DNA from: Ichthyophis bannanicus
Taxonomy: Eukaryota > Chordata > Amphibia > Gymnophiona > Ichthyophiidae
DNA length: 64,000 bases
Direction: 5' to 3'
NCBI GenBank assembly: GCA_033557465.1
Contig: CM066037.1
Coordinates: 513,290,686 to 513,354,685 of the forward strand
A program made the position numbers and the translations under genes. Each line of letters begins with the position of its first letter. Positions within the stretch are counted from its first letter, which is position 1. This document shows positions 34,241-46,159 of this stretch, one piece after another. The notes under the pieces were generated by a model. That model ran no database searches. It saw only the letters and a program-made list of their open reading frames with translations, and was not told the origin of the DNA.

Positions 34241-34348
34241 GACACAGCGCCATGTTTCAGGTCTCGTTCTTTCTGCACCCTTCATAGCCTTGGATATGGC
34301 CTGATGAAAGGTGCAGAAAGAATGAGACCTGAAACATGGCGCTGTGTC
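34241..34348 (+). ncRNA. 108 bp palindrome carrying a hammerhead-like core
   Basis: Arms 34,241-34,285 and 34,304-34,348 are complementary at 43 of 45 positions, with an 18 nt loop. The plus strand reads CTGATGA (34,301-34,307), a stem II closed by AGGT/ACCT, GAAA (34,331-34,334), an imperfect stem III starting ACA and closing TGT, and GTC at 34,346-34,348. The palindrome ends exactly at that GTC, the position where a hammerhead would cleave. Stem I is not evident in the flanks. It sits at the truncated end of a CR1. Confidence 0.5.
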
Positions 34349-34682
34349 ACTGTCTTTATTTGGCTTTGGTCTGAAAGTTAGCCAGCCAATTTGACCATGT
34401 ATGGGGAAAATTAACATATGTTAACCAAGCAGAGTTCAGAATTCTGCTTCTAGATTGAGTCCTGATGGAGGCATAATATTGAAATGGAATATCCACCAAT
34501 GCTCACGGCAATTGAAAGTACCTTCATTCCAATTGATTCGACATGATCTATTTCTCACCATCTTAGATCTTCAATTGTATGTCCCATTCTTCGCCAATGA
34601 ATGTCTCATGTGTCTAGCTGAGGGGAGCCATGATACAAGTCTATTAAATCTTGAGTACAGTGGAACAAGTAAATGAGAACTG
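34349..34682. other. Unassigned DNA between CR1 pieces
   Basis: No recognisable repeat end or protein. It separates the truncated CR1 linker from a CR1 3' fragment. Confidence 0.3.
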
Positions 34683-35705
34683 ATTGTTTAATATTTCAAA
34701 AAAGTACAAAGACTAGGGGACATGCCATGACATTATAAAGTAATCCCTTTTAAAATAAATAGGAGAAAATATTTTTGTTTTCAACGCATAATTAAGCTTT
34801 GGAAGTCATTGCCAGAGGATGTGGTAAAAGCAGGTTGTTTAGCTGGGTTTAACAAAGGCTTGGACAATTTCCTGGAGGAAAGTCCATAAACTGTTTAGAC
34901 CTGGAAAAACCGCTGCTTATCCCTGAATGGAACCTCGCTACTTTTGGGATATAAAATATCGAAATATAGAAAATCCATACAGTCGTTTTTCATTCAAATT
35001 ATGCTTTTTTTATTCCATTTCAAATATACCATTTATTCACATCTTCACTTGGCACATGCCTAGTGTCTCCTGTGGTGGAGTTGCCAATTGTGAGATCTGG
35101 CCGGTTTTTAATACTCTCTGAAGAGATCTATGTTTATGAAACTTCTTTTTGAGGAAAGAACTGATTAAATTGATCCAAAGTAAAGACTGAAAATATAGTT
35201 TAATGGATTGATGGATATACATTGAAATGCAAAATAAAAACCATTTTGTTGAAGATCTGGGAGTAATGATTAAAATGCAGCAAGGAGAGCCATAACCTTG
35301 TTTGCTGTTGAAGGCAAATAAAAGATATTATGCTGCCCGTGAATGAGCTTCTTTTTAGAAGATAAAAAAAAGTTTTCATTAAAAACAGCCATTTACAGCT
35401 TTATTTGACCAAGTGAAGAAGTGAATAAATGGTATATTTGAAATGGAATAAAAAAAGCTTTATTTGGATGAAAGAAACTACTGGCTGTATTTTCTGTACT
35501 TAGATGTTCTGAATGCGTGAATCTGCTACTGCAAGTTTCTGATGGTGGATCTGAGCACTTTTGTAGCAAAGAGGGTGGTATAACATTTTGGTTTACTTTT
35601 GGGATATGACAGATACTTTGAATGTGGATTGGCCATTGTTGGAAATAGAATACTGGGCTTGACGGACTTTTGGTCTGATCCAGTGTGGCAGTTCTTATGT
35701 TCTTA
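34683..35705 (+). mobile_element. CR1 LINE 3' fragment split by a 641 bp insertion
   Basis: ACAAAGACTAGGGGACATGC and GCTGGGTTTAACAAAGGCTTGG mark the end of CR1 ORF2. GGCCATTGTTGGAAATAGAA...CTTATGTTCTTA at 35,625-35,705 is the CR1 3' end. The interruption is flanked by a 14 bp TSD. Confidence 0.8.
34953..35593. mobile_element. 641 bp insertion of unknown family with 14 bp TSD and internal inverted repeat
   Basis: TACTTTTGGGATAT occurs at 34,939-34,952 and 35,594-35,607. Inside, about 60 bp at 34,990-35,052 recurs inverted at 35,411-35,477, sharing TTTATTCCATTTCAAATATA and ACCATTTATTCAC. No ORF and no clear poly(A). TSD length suggests retrotransposition. The inverted arms resemble a foldback or an inversion made during integration. 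Confidence 0.65.
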
Positions 35706-36440
35706 AGTTTAAGGAGCTAAGATCTGAAATTCAAATGTTTGGCATTTTGAGGTGATTTTGAACCCTGACAGGTAAGCATAATTCCCCACTCAAGCTCTTC
35801 TCCAAACCTCAGTTCCAAATGAGAACTCAGCCAGCAGTTCTGCATGACCCAAAGCAAGTATAAATAACCACAAGGATAAGCAGGGATTGCTGCTCTCAGA
35901 TATCGAACAGATGTATCCTTTGAAGTATTGCTCAAACCTCACTCAGAATACGTCTCCTTGAAACCTGTATGTGCCATGGCATAAAAGTAACTCCTTTTCT
36001 AAAGTTGATACTTATTCATGCATGCCGATTTACACATGTAAATCCCCTTCTTACACATGTAAATGGAATGTAACTGCTGAAATCACCTCGTAAATGTTGA
36101 GGCATAGAGCCAGGCAACAGGAGGCTATGCCTTGGCCCCGAGGAAAGGAAAAACAAACCCATTCAAAGTACTCAACGATGAACTATACAGATGAAATGGA
36201 AATGTGGTGGCAGATGGAGAGTAATACAGTCCAAATCGTTACTAGCACCACACTGCCATGATATGGTTTCACTCTCTGGCACACAGTCCATGACTAGAGT
36301 AGTGCCTATGGAACTTGTCTCTTACTAGGGCTGTTGCATGTTGCTTACACTAATAATTGTCTTGGTTTCTATTTTTATAGTGCTTTTTATCTTCACTAAT
36401 GTTGTGATTAAACCCGTCTGTTCATGCATCTGGACACAAG
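35706..36440. other. Unassigned DNA
   Basis: Contains short ACACATGTAAAT repeats near 36,030-36,065. No coding signal or TE hallmark. Confidence 0.3.
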
Positions 36441-36907
36441 GAGGCCAATTCCATTTTGCACGTCCTGCCCCTGCATAGACGGGCAGAATCGGGGCGCGCA
36501 GTGGTAGCACCCGATACTGATCCCACAGGGGGCTAAACAGGCCCATGGGATCAGAATTCTGGTCTATTGGCCTGGAAGTGCAGGCCGGGCCCCGATTCTC
36601 ATCGGCCGCAAGCCCAGCCACATACCTGGCTAACTCAGCCAGACTCCTGAATGGAGCCGCAGTACCATGGCGTCTTGGCACCATGGCTTGATTCAGGAGC
36701 CATGATCCCCAGCCACAGAAAAGAAACTCCTTTCCCCGCAGCCTGACCCCCAATCTGTCAGGGCCGAGCTGTGGGGAACCCCCTGCACCTCCTCACCTCT
36801 TGTCCATGGCCCAGCTCTGCCACCTAAGAGGTGCAATAAGTCCCCTGTCTACCTTCTACCTGGCCGAACCTGGACGTACAGGGCTGACCTCAGAATCGGC
36901 CCTGTAC
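36441..36907. mobile_element. GC-rich non-autonomous DNA element, second copy
   Basis: Left GGCCAATTC and right GAATCGGCCC form short inverted ends. The interior shares GGAGCC-rich and GTGGGGAACCCC segments with 46,385-46,905 and is sharply more GC-rich than the flanks. The 142-codon minus ORF across it is a by-product of composition. Confidence 0.45.
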
Positions 36908-37370
36908 ATCCAGGTTCACGTTCCCGCCCACCACCCACCCTTGCTCCTCCCCCGGCCCACCTCCCATAAGTCATGTGGGGAGCTCTGTGGTCACCAGCAC
37001 AATCCAGATGTTCAGACCCACATAACGCAGATCATAATGACCCCCAAGATGTCTACCAGTGGAATTTGGGTACAGGGCAGTTGACCATGGCCTGGCACTG
37101 AGTATCGAAAATAACTTTGACCTGATAAGTTGAGGCTATATTTAATAAGGCAAAAGGTAAAATATGTTTGAAATCCATGCATTACACATCCTTACTTTTT
37201 TAATTCATTGTTTTATGAAATATGATTTAAAAAAAAAGTTTAGGGATGTGCATTCATTAAAATGCAGTTGGCTCGTTTAGGTAGCTTTAAAAAATACAAA
37301 CATGCAAAATCAGTTTACCATGTGTTTACCTAAGAATTAGCTCATGTAAAGTCATTTTTTTCATTTTAAG

Positions 37371-37775
37371 AGGTATGTTCACTAAGCTTTGTGCTGGTAA
37401 CATGTGTCGGCCGCATTACCAATACTGATTTTCATGCTAGCTGCAGGGAGTGTGTATAGCCATCCATCTGCAATTACTGTGCTTTACTGTAGCATGATTA
37501 AACTGCTTCAGGTGCAACTTATGCCAGCAACTGAGGTGGCGTTAATTGTGCCCATGCTAGCTGCACTGTGGTGGGAATACCCTTGTCCCATCTGGTTGCC
37601 ACCCCAATGTGTGCTGCCAGGCTAATGTGGAAGGGGAGGGGGGTTAGTGCACGGCCCCCATGCTACGTTTTAGAATGGTGCGCAAACTATGCAGTAACCC
37701 CATACATCCCTCTTGGTGCAAACGTGCCCCTAAATGTTCTACTACACATCAACATAATTTTGTTAGCTAAAACGT
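37371..37775. mobile_element. Possible Harbinger-type MITE
   Basis: Begins AGGTATGTTCACTAAGC, like the termini at 27,175 and 21,798, and is GC-richer than its surroundings. The right end is uncertain. Confidence 0.3.
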
Positions 37776-37929
37776 AGAAATAAACCCAAAATCAAAGTCC
37801 AAAAATTGTGGAGAAAAGTAATAAAATGAACCAAATGTGAACCAGCATTTTTTCTTGCATTTCAGTACCCCTGTGCCATATAAAATATCATTTGTAAAAT
37901 CAAAGTAGTTTGAAACACTGAGACATTAA

Positions 37930-40900
37930 CAGGAAATAAAACATTTTTATTGAGTATCTGTGTAATATGGTAAGTTATTCAACAGCAATCAGAAAGCTCT
38001 ACTGTGGGATCCACTACACAAATTAAAACAAAGGTTAAATCACCTCATCGAAAATGAAGGCGTACACAACAAGATTTGTCAGCTCGCGGGTCCCGAGCGA
38101 TATGGCAGGAGAAAACACCCCAAGATTTCTACAGGATACAGAGAAACCCACACATAGAAACACTCAAGCAGGCAGTAAATATACACAAAGGCAACTAGGA
38201 TTTCTACAGTCTCAGATTCTAATACTTTACACAGCTTCGTCAGAAAATTACAGGTGGCTTTGCTAAGGATGAAATGCTGTCTTGGCCAAAGAGCAGGTTC
38301 AATTAAGGTCACGACTCACAATTGTGGCACATCACCATTCAATTCTGTGGGGACATTCAATCAGGCGGTAGGGGAGGCGAGTACTAGCTGGAAGCATGAA
38401 CCTGCATGTTACAATGGCCGACTTAACATGAGCAACTTACGGTTTGATACAGTGGAACTGAGTTTCAGTTGCCTAATCTCTCTCTCTCTCTCTCATGAGG
38501 CTTGGTCCCTTAAAGTTGAATCTAATGTGCTCTATCTTTAATGTTTGAATGAGTAAAAAGGTTTATCTTCCAATAAACTTCACTTGTGCCTTTACCATAA
38601 TGTGTTAAAATGCAAAATGCCAGAGAACAGAGAGACGGCTAATACTTACTCCCCTTTGGGCTATTCTTGTAGCTGAATGCAGAACACGCAGTAAGCCCAG
38701 TTCACACTTGCCTAGTTGACACAGTGATTGACCGACTCAATAGTTTTTCATCTCTGTGTGCGCTCTGTGCCAGTCTGGCAGGTGTGAATGAGGGCATCGC
38801 TTACTTTTGCCCCACTGGTGTAGGCTCTTCTCCTCTTCTTTCACCAAGTGACCTTTCACCATAAGCTCGGCATGTGGTTTAAAAGAGGTAGATATCAGAA
38901 CCATGGGGCAAAGGGGGTCATTCTTTATCAGTCAAATGACCAAAGGGCAGCAGAAGACACTGTAATAAACAAATCTAAACAATTATTTTATGGAGCAACA
39001 TATATTGGTATTTGGTGGTAGGTCTTCCAGGATATATTAATTTCCCAGTAGGATTGGAGAATGATTTGCACTCTTTTGATTTCCCAGCTTTACAGACACC
39101 TCTATTATTCATACTTAAAGCTACATCATCGTAAAATGTAAACAAAGATACTAGGTGCCACTCTGTGCCTTAATCAATGATTATGGTGCACTCAACCAAC
39201 AATCCTTTGTTATCGGAATGCTATGGAAAGTAACCTCAGGTTTAAAACATTAAACAACCATTCACAGTCTGTAAAACAAAAAGGTCTCAAAAAGTTGAGA
39301 CTCCATACCAAGGATAATGCCCCAGATGGCCTGTTAAAAGTGGAAGAGAGGTGCTAAAATAATTTTGTCTAAAAGGAAAGAAACCTGGATTGTCGCACAG
39401 TGCTTGACAGAATGCTGTGTGGTCAACTTGCCCTAAAGAAGTTCCATGTTCTGAGCATAGCTCCTCGGTACCAACTGGGTCCACGGTAGCTGGGCCTGCT
39501 TGTGCTATGCTCGCCTTCAACAGTGCAATAGAAAGGGAAATGGCAGTGTTCTTACAACATCACTACGGAATAAGTTGATTGCTATCCACCGAGAGGACTA
39601 TGTTTCTAAGCACACACGGCAGTCACAGTGATACACAGAGCAGTCCTTTGAGACTGTTATGGAATGACTAATAGATTTCTAATAGTGCTATTTACTGCAG
39701 AATAACATTGAAAACGTTAAAAACTCCTCCTGAAATGAGCACCTAGTACACACAAGAAGGTGTTCTAGCTACTTGGGACTTTCTTATTGGTTTGTACCCT
39801 TTTTTTAAAGGACAAATTAAAACTCATCAAATACAAATGATATATATATAAAAAAGCGACTAGTTGTTTTGGCTTACTTAAATTACATTCAGAAATATGG
39901 CTAAATTTGTTTCTTCTCAGACGGGGCTACGATACGAAAGCTAGTTTGTGGAAAATGGGCACCTTGCTGTATGTAATGCCTTGCATCTGTTCTGATCTGA
40001 ATCAGGGTCACAAACCACTTCTATTCACTCAAAGCCCGATGTGCAGACACATACGACGTGTATCACATGACATCACAAAAGCCATTCGCGCTTTGTTTTA
40101 TGTAAAGCAGAAGACCATGAAACCACCCGAGATCCATGGGCAGTGGTAGGATTTCACATTGCAGCATGGAAACCTAGCCCCTATGGCTGCCTTCTCTATG
40201 CTGATTGGTAGGTGCCATGATAAAAAGACAGCCCCTTCCCATGAATCTCTCCGTCGTGTCATGCCGTTCTCAACGCCTAGTTTAAAGCTATGTCACTAGC
40301 TTTCTCTTACAAAGTATACAGCATACTGGCTTGTGGCTATATTTCCTTGAGGTCAGCTGTGGAGCTGAGCGCTCAGATCACACTACATTGCCGATGAGAG
40401 AAGTCTACATAGTTGGATTGTTTGAACGCCTTTCCGGATGTGAAAAGCAAGTGTAGCAGGCCGAGTAATTGTTCAATTAAAAGCTCAGATTTAAGTTGTC
40501 CTTTAAGATGTCAGTGGCGGTGCAGGCTCTACTAGTGCCTTAGAAGTTGGAATTTTTGTTGGAATGCATACAATACAATATTGATCCTGTAATAGAATAT
40601 CAACTCTCCTATATCTCAGTCAATTTACATAATTTAAAATAGAACATCTTATTAAAAACATCTAGTTCTACACATATTAGGAAACGACAACAAACAAATA
40701 CACGGACTAGAAATAAATTTTCAGCATACTGTTATATACAACGGTGTGATACGGTAAATAATTTCAGTCATGCTCTATCTACACATTATATTGCTTAAAA
40801 GAAAAATAGATTTGGAGGGCGGTGATGAGATGAAGGAATTTGGGGCTAGAGCTCTCTACATTTAAGGTTGTGCAAATCAAAACAGAATTTTAAATATCAC

Positions 40901-41013
40901 AGATCTGTGTTGGGAATACATGGTTAAAAAGTAAAGGACCCATATTACTGAGGTATTTACAGATACTGGCTAAGGAGCACTATGTGGGCAAATGCAGAAA
41001 GGCTTTTAAAATT
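37930..41013 (-). other. syt1: syt1 3' untranslated region
   Basis: Directly downstream of the syt1 stop codon. The first ~250 bases (minus strand: GCCTTTCTGCATTTGCCCAC, TAGCCAGTATCTGTAAATAC, CTCAGTAATATGGGTCC) agree with what I recall of mammalian SYT1 3' UTRs. No TE is recognisable across 3 kb, in contrast to both sides, which fits a constrained UTR. A minus-strand AATAAA (plus TTTATT, 37,946-37,951) is a candidate poly(A) signal, and it defines the proposed end. A TC repeat lies at about 38,478-38,494. Confidence 0.65.
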
Positions 41014-41220
<207 letters not shown>

Positions 41221-42164
41221 CTAGAACGAGATAAGATAGAGGCGGCAGCCAATTAATAACTAGCACAATAAAAGAAAGAGATGAGGAGAAAAGCAAAGCA
41301 TACAACACTGCTGTTTGCAAGAGAGCGAGCATGGGCATCGTAAGACGCGCCTTCAGTCTGAGATAATGTATGCACCCAATCTGTTCATTTTAGACGTCAC
41401 AAGGCATATTACTCAGTCATGGAAAAAAACTCAAGCAATCAAAACAAAATAAAAGTGTTCTTTCCTTCTCAATTCCATTTTGTTGTAGCAGTAAAGTTGC
41501 ATGAATTGCCAGATGGTCAAATGAAGACTGGCTGTGGGATAACCCACACCAATTTCATCTGCTGGAAGCCGCTGTTGTTTTTAAGCATTGTAACATGATA
41601 GCTATGGATTCTAAGAAACATTGAAAGAAGCTGAGATTTTGTTTGTATTTTTAAAATTCTCCTTTCGTTTCTGGTTGTTATTAGATGGTGTTTCATCCTG
41701 CCCCCTCATTCCCAGAAGTCACTGAGTGACAAGACACTACTAGCAAAATAACCCCGAAACCTGGAAAGACCAGACACATTGCCTAGGGAGTCTTTGTATA
41801 CAATCATCTGTATTTTCCTGTGTCGATCCTACAGTTTCATCTTTATGTCCTTCAACATATCAAGTTTCAGTGTTACCAGAGCCTTCTAGCACCAAGCAAA
41901 TAGACAGTAGTGATCTTAAAAAAATATTTCAGGGGGTTCAGCAGGTCCATAAGTTTTTCTGTGTGAATGTAGAATACTCTAGTGTCTATGTCCCTGATAT
42001 GAGGACATATAAATCAGAATGAGGCTATGATGTAGGCATGTTCACAGCGTTCCCAAGAACCTCCAGTTCAATGTGTTTTGCTGTTTTAACTTTTACTAAA
42101 CCCTCTCCAAGTTGACTGTACCCCACCATATTTCAATGTAAAAACTAATTCATAAGTTCACTAT

Positions 42165-42236
42165 TGTTCCTTGTAAACTGCTTTGACTGCATATAAAAGT
42201 GGTATTTAAAATGTGTTAAGTAAATAAATAAACCTG
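42165..42236 (+). mobile_element. L2 LINE 3' tail scrap
   Basis: TTGTAAACTGCTTTGACTGC, then AAAAGTGGTATTTAAAATG and TTAAGTAAATAAATAAA, match the L2 terminal motif seen at 31,566-31,628. Confidence 0.65.
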
Positions 42237-42929
42237 GACATATTTGCCGGATTTCAGAAATGCTTTGCACATCTTGAGCCACGTCTAAGTTTATGCCTGC
42301 TTCAGGCGCGAATAGGCATCGGAAAAGTACTTATTTTTTCAGGCAAACTTCCGGAGGATTTGAGAAGGAGGTACAATCATATATTTTAGATGTTGTCAAC
42401 GAATACTGATGGGGAGTGCGGGCTCTTATTTTCATTTTGCCACACTGATGAACGTCCACGTATGCAAACTAGCATGAGACAGACGTCCCACCCCACGTTT
42501 GTGTATCGGGGATGTCTCTGAGGACGCTGGTGTGGGCATCCATGCTGGGGCTTCTATGTTTTTAAAATCAGGCCGAAACATAGACGTCCCCAGAATGTTT
42601 CTGTTGTTTTTGCCCTGGACATCCCAGACTGCATTTAGATGCCTTTTCTAAAATGCCACTTCAGGTTTTTATGGATCCTCTCCATCTACAATCTTTAATT
42701 TTATTTATTTATTTAACTGCATTTGTATCCTGCTTTTCACCGGGTCAAAGCGGTTTAACATAAAAGGGGAGGGGGACAATAATCAAGTTGACAGAAAGAG
42801 GGAGGGGGCGTCATCAGGGGGATAACATTGTTGATCTTCACTGAAAGTAACAGTACTAGACAGTAGGTGTTTTTCGGTAGTCTCTTAGATGGTTGCTGGG
42901 GGGGTAGGTCAGGGGGTTCTGGTGAACAG

Positions 42930-43925
42930 TTAATGAGAGGTGTCTCTTTCAGGTTCAAGATATTTATGAAATAGGATGGTTTTTAACTGTTTCCGGAATG
43001 CAGAGAGGTCTTTGGTGCTTCGGATCTGGCTCGGGAGGGAGTTCCAGAGGGAGGGTGTGTACAGTTCAAATGCTCTGTTGCAGGTTGGCTGATTGAATTT
43101 AGTTCGTTCATGGGGGATAGTGAGAGTGCTGCTGGTGGTCTGACGGGTTGGTCTGTTGAGAATAGGGTGAGGTAGTAGAGTCCGAAGTTGTGTGGTCTGT
43201 GTTTGATGGAGGGCTTTGTGGATAAGTAGGAGGGATTTGTATTTAATCCTTGCTTCGAGGGGCAGGATGTGGAGTTCTCTCAGGACTGGGGTGATGTGAT
43301 CATGTTTTTTTGCCTTCCGGATGATTCTTGTGGTGGTGTTTAAGGCGGTCTTTAGGGGGTTGGTCTGGGTGGTCTGTAGTCCGTGATAAATTGCATTGCA
43401 GTAGTCCACGTGGGGGAGCGTCATGGCCTGCATGACTGTTCTGAAGTCTTGTGGGTCAATGAGTGGTCTGAGCCGTTGTACTGTCTTTGCTTTGTGGAAT
43501 ATTGTTCCTGCCATCTTTTTGATCTGTTGTTTGAATGTAAGGGCTTGATCAATGATGATTCCCAAGTATTTTATGTGGGTTTGGACTTGTATTTGGGTGG
43601 TTCCCAAGGTGAGGTGTGGCGGTGGGGTAAAGTTTGGGTCTTTGGTCACAATGGGAGTTTCCGTTTTTTTAATGTTGATGGAGAGGTTGTTCTCTTGTAG
43701 CCAGCTGGAGACATCAATAAAGCAGTCTGAAAGGTGATTGTTTGTTGGGTTTGTGGTTGTGATGGATCCATAAAGCATTATGTCGTCTGTGTAGATATGG
43801 TAGTTGATGTTGTGAGGGCATATTATCAAGCAGAGTGGCTTAGGGTAGATATTGAAGAGCATCGCAGATAGTGTGGAGCCTTGGGGTACTCCTTGGTGCT
43901 GTCGAAAAGGGGGGGAGGTTGCCAT
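42930..43925 (-). pseudogene. L2 RT, palm to C-terminus (331-codon open frame)
   Basis: Blocks in order: HQGVPQGSTLSAMLFNIY (motif B), YHIYTDDIMLYGS (catalytic DD present), SSWLQENNLSINIKKTET, IKYLGIIIDQALTF, LRPLIDPQDFRTVMQA, LPHVDYCNAIYHGL, HDHITPVLRELHILPLEARI, and TPSLWNSLPSQIRSTKDLSA at the end. The order and spacing are typical of the L2 clade. The first ~250 residues of RT are in another frame at 44,099-44,476. Length and openness suggest a relatively young copy. Confidence 0.9.
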
Positions 43926-43987
43926 GTTTGTGCGGATCAGCTGTTGTCTATTGGTCAGGTAGGAGTGGAACTACTGTAGCACTATGT

Positions 43988-44040
43988 TCTTGATTTATTT
44001 ATTTATTATTTATTTACATTCTCTTATATACCGCGCTATT
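43988..44040 (-). mobile_element. Very short SINE/L2 tail insertion
   Basis: Minus strand reads GCAGAATAGCGCGGTATATAAGAG then ATGTAAATAAATAATAAATAAA, the same tail as the SINE at 32,990-33,060. It interrupts the L2 RT between blocks. Confidence 0.6.
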
Positions 44041-44098
44041 CTGCCAATTGATGCCAATCTCTTGTAGTCTATGTAGGAGTGTGTTGTGGGAGATGGTG

Positions 44099-44476
44099 TC
44101 ATATGCTCTGGATTGCATATCCAGAGTGCTTTGTCTGTGTACCTTTGATTAGGGTGTCCAGTAGTGATAGCATGAGGGTCTCAACTCCATGTGATGGGCA
44201 GAATCCATGTTGTTGTGAGTCCAGGATGTTGTTGGTATCAAGGTGGTCTTGAAGCTGTTGTTGAATTATCTTCTCGATGATTTTAGCAGTGAATGGGAGA
44301 CATGCTATTGGACTGAAGGAGACGGGGTCGAGGGGGCCCAGGTTGTGTTTCTTAATGGTTGGGCGAATGACGGATGTTTTGAGGGCGTCTGGCATGTGCC
44401 CTTGCATGAGAGATTTGTTAACTATGTGGGTTAAGGCTGTGCTTATGTCCTCCTTAGTTTTCTTTATCCATTCCAC
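44099..44476 (-). pseudogene. L2 RT, N-terminal fingers (125-codon open frame)
   Basis: Contains VEWIKKTKEDI, MPDALKTSVIRPTIKK, SPIACLPFTAKIIEKIIQQ and DSQQHGFCPSHGVETLML, equivalent to RT blocks 0 to 2. A frame break and the small insertion at 43,988-44,040 separate it from the palm segment. Confidence 0.8.
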
Positions 44477-44879
44477 AGGGCAGAAATCTAATGGAGAGGT
44501 GATGGTGTTTAGGTAAGAGATAGTGGATTCTATCTTTCCTTTTCTGGCTGTTTCGAATTTTGAATCAAGAAAGGATTTCTCAAAAGTCTGGTGGCAATGG
44601 TGCCAGAGAGTAAACCTGTGTTTATCTAACTGGATGTAAAGGCTTAATTATATTTGCACTCTATTAGCGTAGGGTACTCCTACTTAGTGCTTTTCCTTTT
44701 TATTATATTATGATGTTTGGATTTACCCCCTTTTTCTTCTTTGCTTTTTTAAGACATCTTAGTTTAGGTTTTTCTTATTTGGTGTTTTTTCATATTTTCC
44801 TTGTATACTGTATACCTTAATGCCTGCTTTAACGGCTCTATGTGAGTTTCTGTTTGTAATCAAAGGTTTATTAAATTTA

Positions 44880-45964
44880 ATAAAACTGTAAATTAAATGC
44901 ACCTGCGTGCCAGTTACCACAGTGCCGTGTGATTGCAACATGCTATTGGCATGGGGGACAGAGACACACGCCACAAACATCACCTAAGATCTTGCCGCTG
45001 CAATCATGCACTACCGGGGCAGCCGTTAGTAAACATGTGCCCAATATTGGTCTGTTACAGCGCATAGCCATCACCAGCAACTTTTAACCCTGGATATTCA
45101 CCGCTAGGGTCATATGCAGCCCCACCATTGGATATCCGGGGTCGCTGCACAGCCTCCACAGCTGCAGAAGCTAAGCAGATAGTGGTGATATGGAGCCGCT
45201 GCCCGGTTAGCTCCTACAGGTAAAACTAGGCCAGTTTTTGCTGTGCCTAGCTTTAGCCGCAGTGCAATATTGCCACTACACGGTTAGTTCCTGCGGCCGC
45301 CCACTACACGCCCTGGAATGCTGACTTCATACCCTGACGTTAAGCGGTTAGCATCATGGTGTACAGAGGCGTTAGTAGCGGACATTCAGCAGCATTAACC
45401 AATATCCCATTCAGTGGCATTTACACGGTTTACAGGTCTGTAAACCGTGTAAAAGCCTTTGAATATTGGACCCCATGCCCTTAAGTATAACCCTTTCGCC
45501 AGTTTTCTTCCAGGAAGGGTTGCCAACTGGCTCCAATTTTGCAGGACAGGCTGAGCCGTTCCTTGTTTTATCCTACTGCAATCATGTTTGTCTTATGGAA
45601 TTACGGGCCTGATTTCCGAAAGGCATTTACATGGTTTACAGCCCGGTAAACCATGTAAATGCCTTAAATCCAGATCTTCAATGGCACCTACATGGTTAGT
45701 GCTGTTGAATATCCCCTGCTAACTCCCCTATCTGGTTAGCATCGGGGCATATCGGGGTCGTTCTGGGAAGAGCGGAGGCAGCGACAAGCGATATTCAGGT
45801 GGCAGTGATATTGTGTGCTGCCCAGTTAGCGATCTGCTCCAAAAGATAGGCGAGGAAAACTCTTGCCTATCTTTAATCGCAAGAGCTAACCGGGCAGCAT
45901 GTAATATCGCTGCTGCCCGGTAGCTTTGGTGGCTTTCTGTGTCTGTGGCAATCCTTGGATATTC
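44880..45964. mobile_element. Cluster of foldback MITEs
   Basis: A MITE ends at TTAGTAAACATGTGCCC (45,028-45,044). A second unit runs from GCCCAATATTGG (about 45,039) to GAATATTGGACCC (about 45,460-45,472). It includes a perfect 16 bp hairpin (45,420-45,435 with 45,438-45,453). A third unit has a perfect 19 bp hairpin (45,621-45,639 with 45,646-45,664) and a long imperfect hairpin at about 45,795-45,925. GC-rich, no ORFs. The family is uncertain, Harbinger-like by its ends. Confidence 0.5.
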
Positions 45965-46159
45965 AATGCTGTCACCAGGGCATTAAATATCTGGCTTAGA
46001 GGTTGGTGGGGAGGGCTACCAGCCATGAAGCACACAGCTCAATATCGGGCTCTACAAATCCAGTCAAGCACTGGAGGTAATACCAGGACTGGAACAGCTG
46101 GTCCTGAAAATCTGAAGCCAGTTGAAAACCCTACGTTTTTAAAACATTTTTGTAAGTGA

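Larger units (their letters stand above)
42698..44640 (-). mobile_element. L2-clade LINE, minus strand, 5' truncated
   Basis: The 3' tail is at 42,698-42,765 (minus GTTAAACCGCTTTGACCCGG plus TAAATAAA repeats). RT continues to about 44,600, where KSFLDSKFETARKGKIES codons are the last seen. A short truncated SINE or L2 tail (about 43,988-44,040) is inserted in it. Frameshifts lie between the two main open segments. Confidence 0.85.

Noticed and set aside
36325..36753. 142-codon minus ORF
   Set aside because: It spans the GC-rich MITE-like element and reflects its low stop-codon content.
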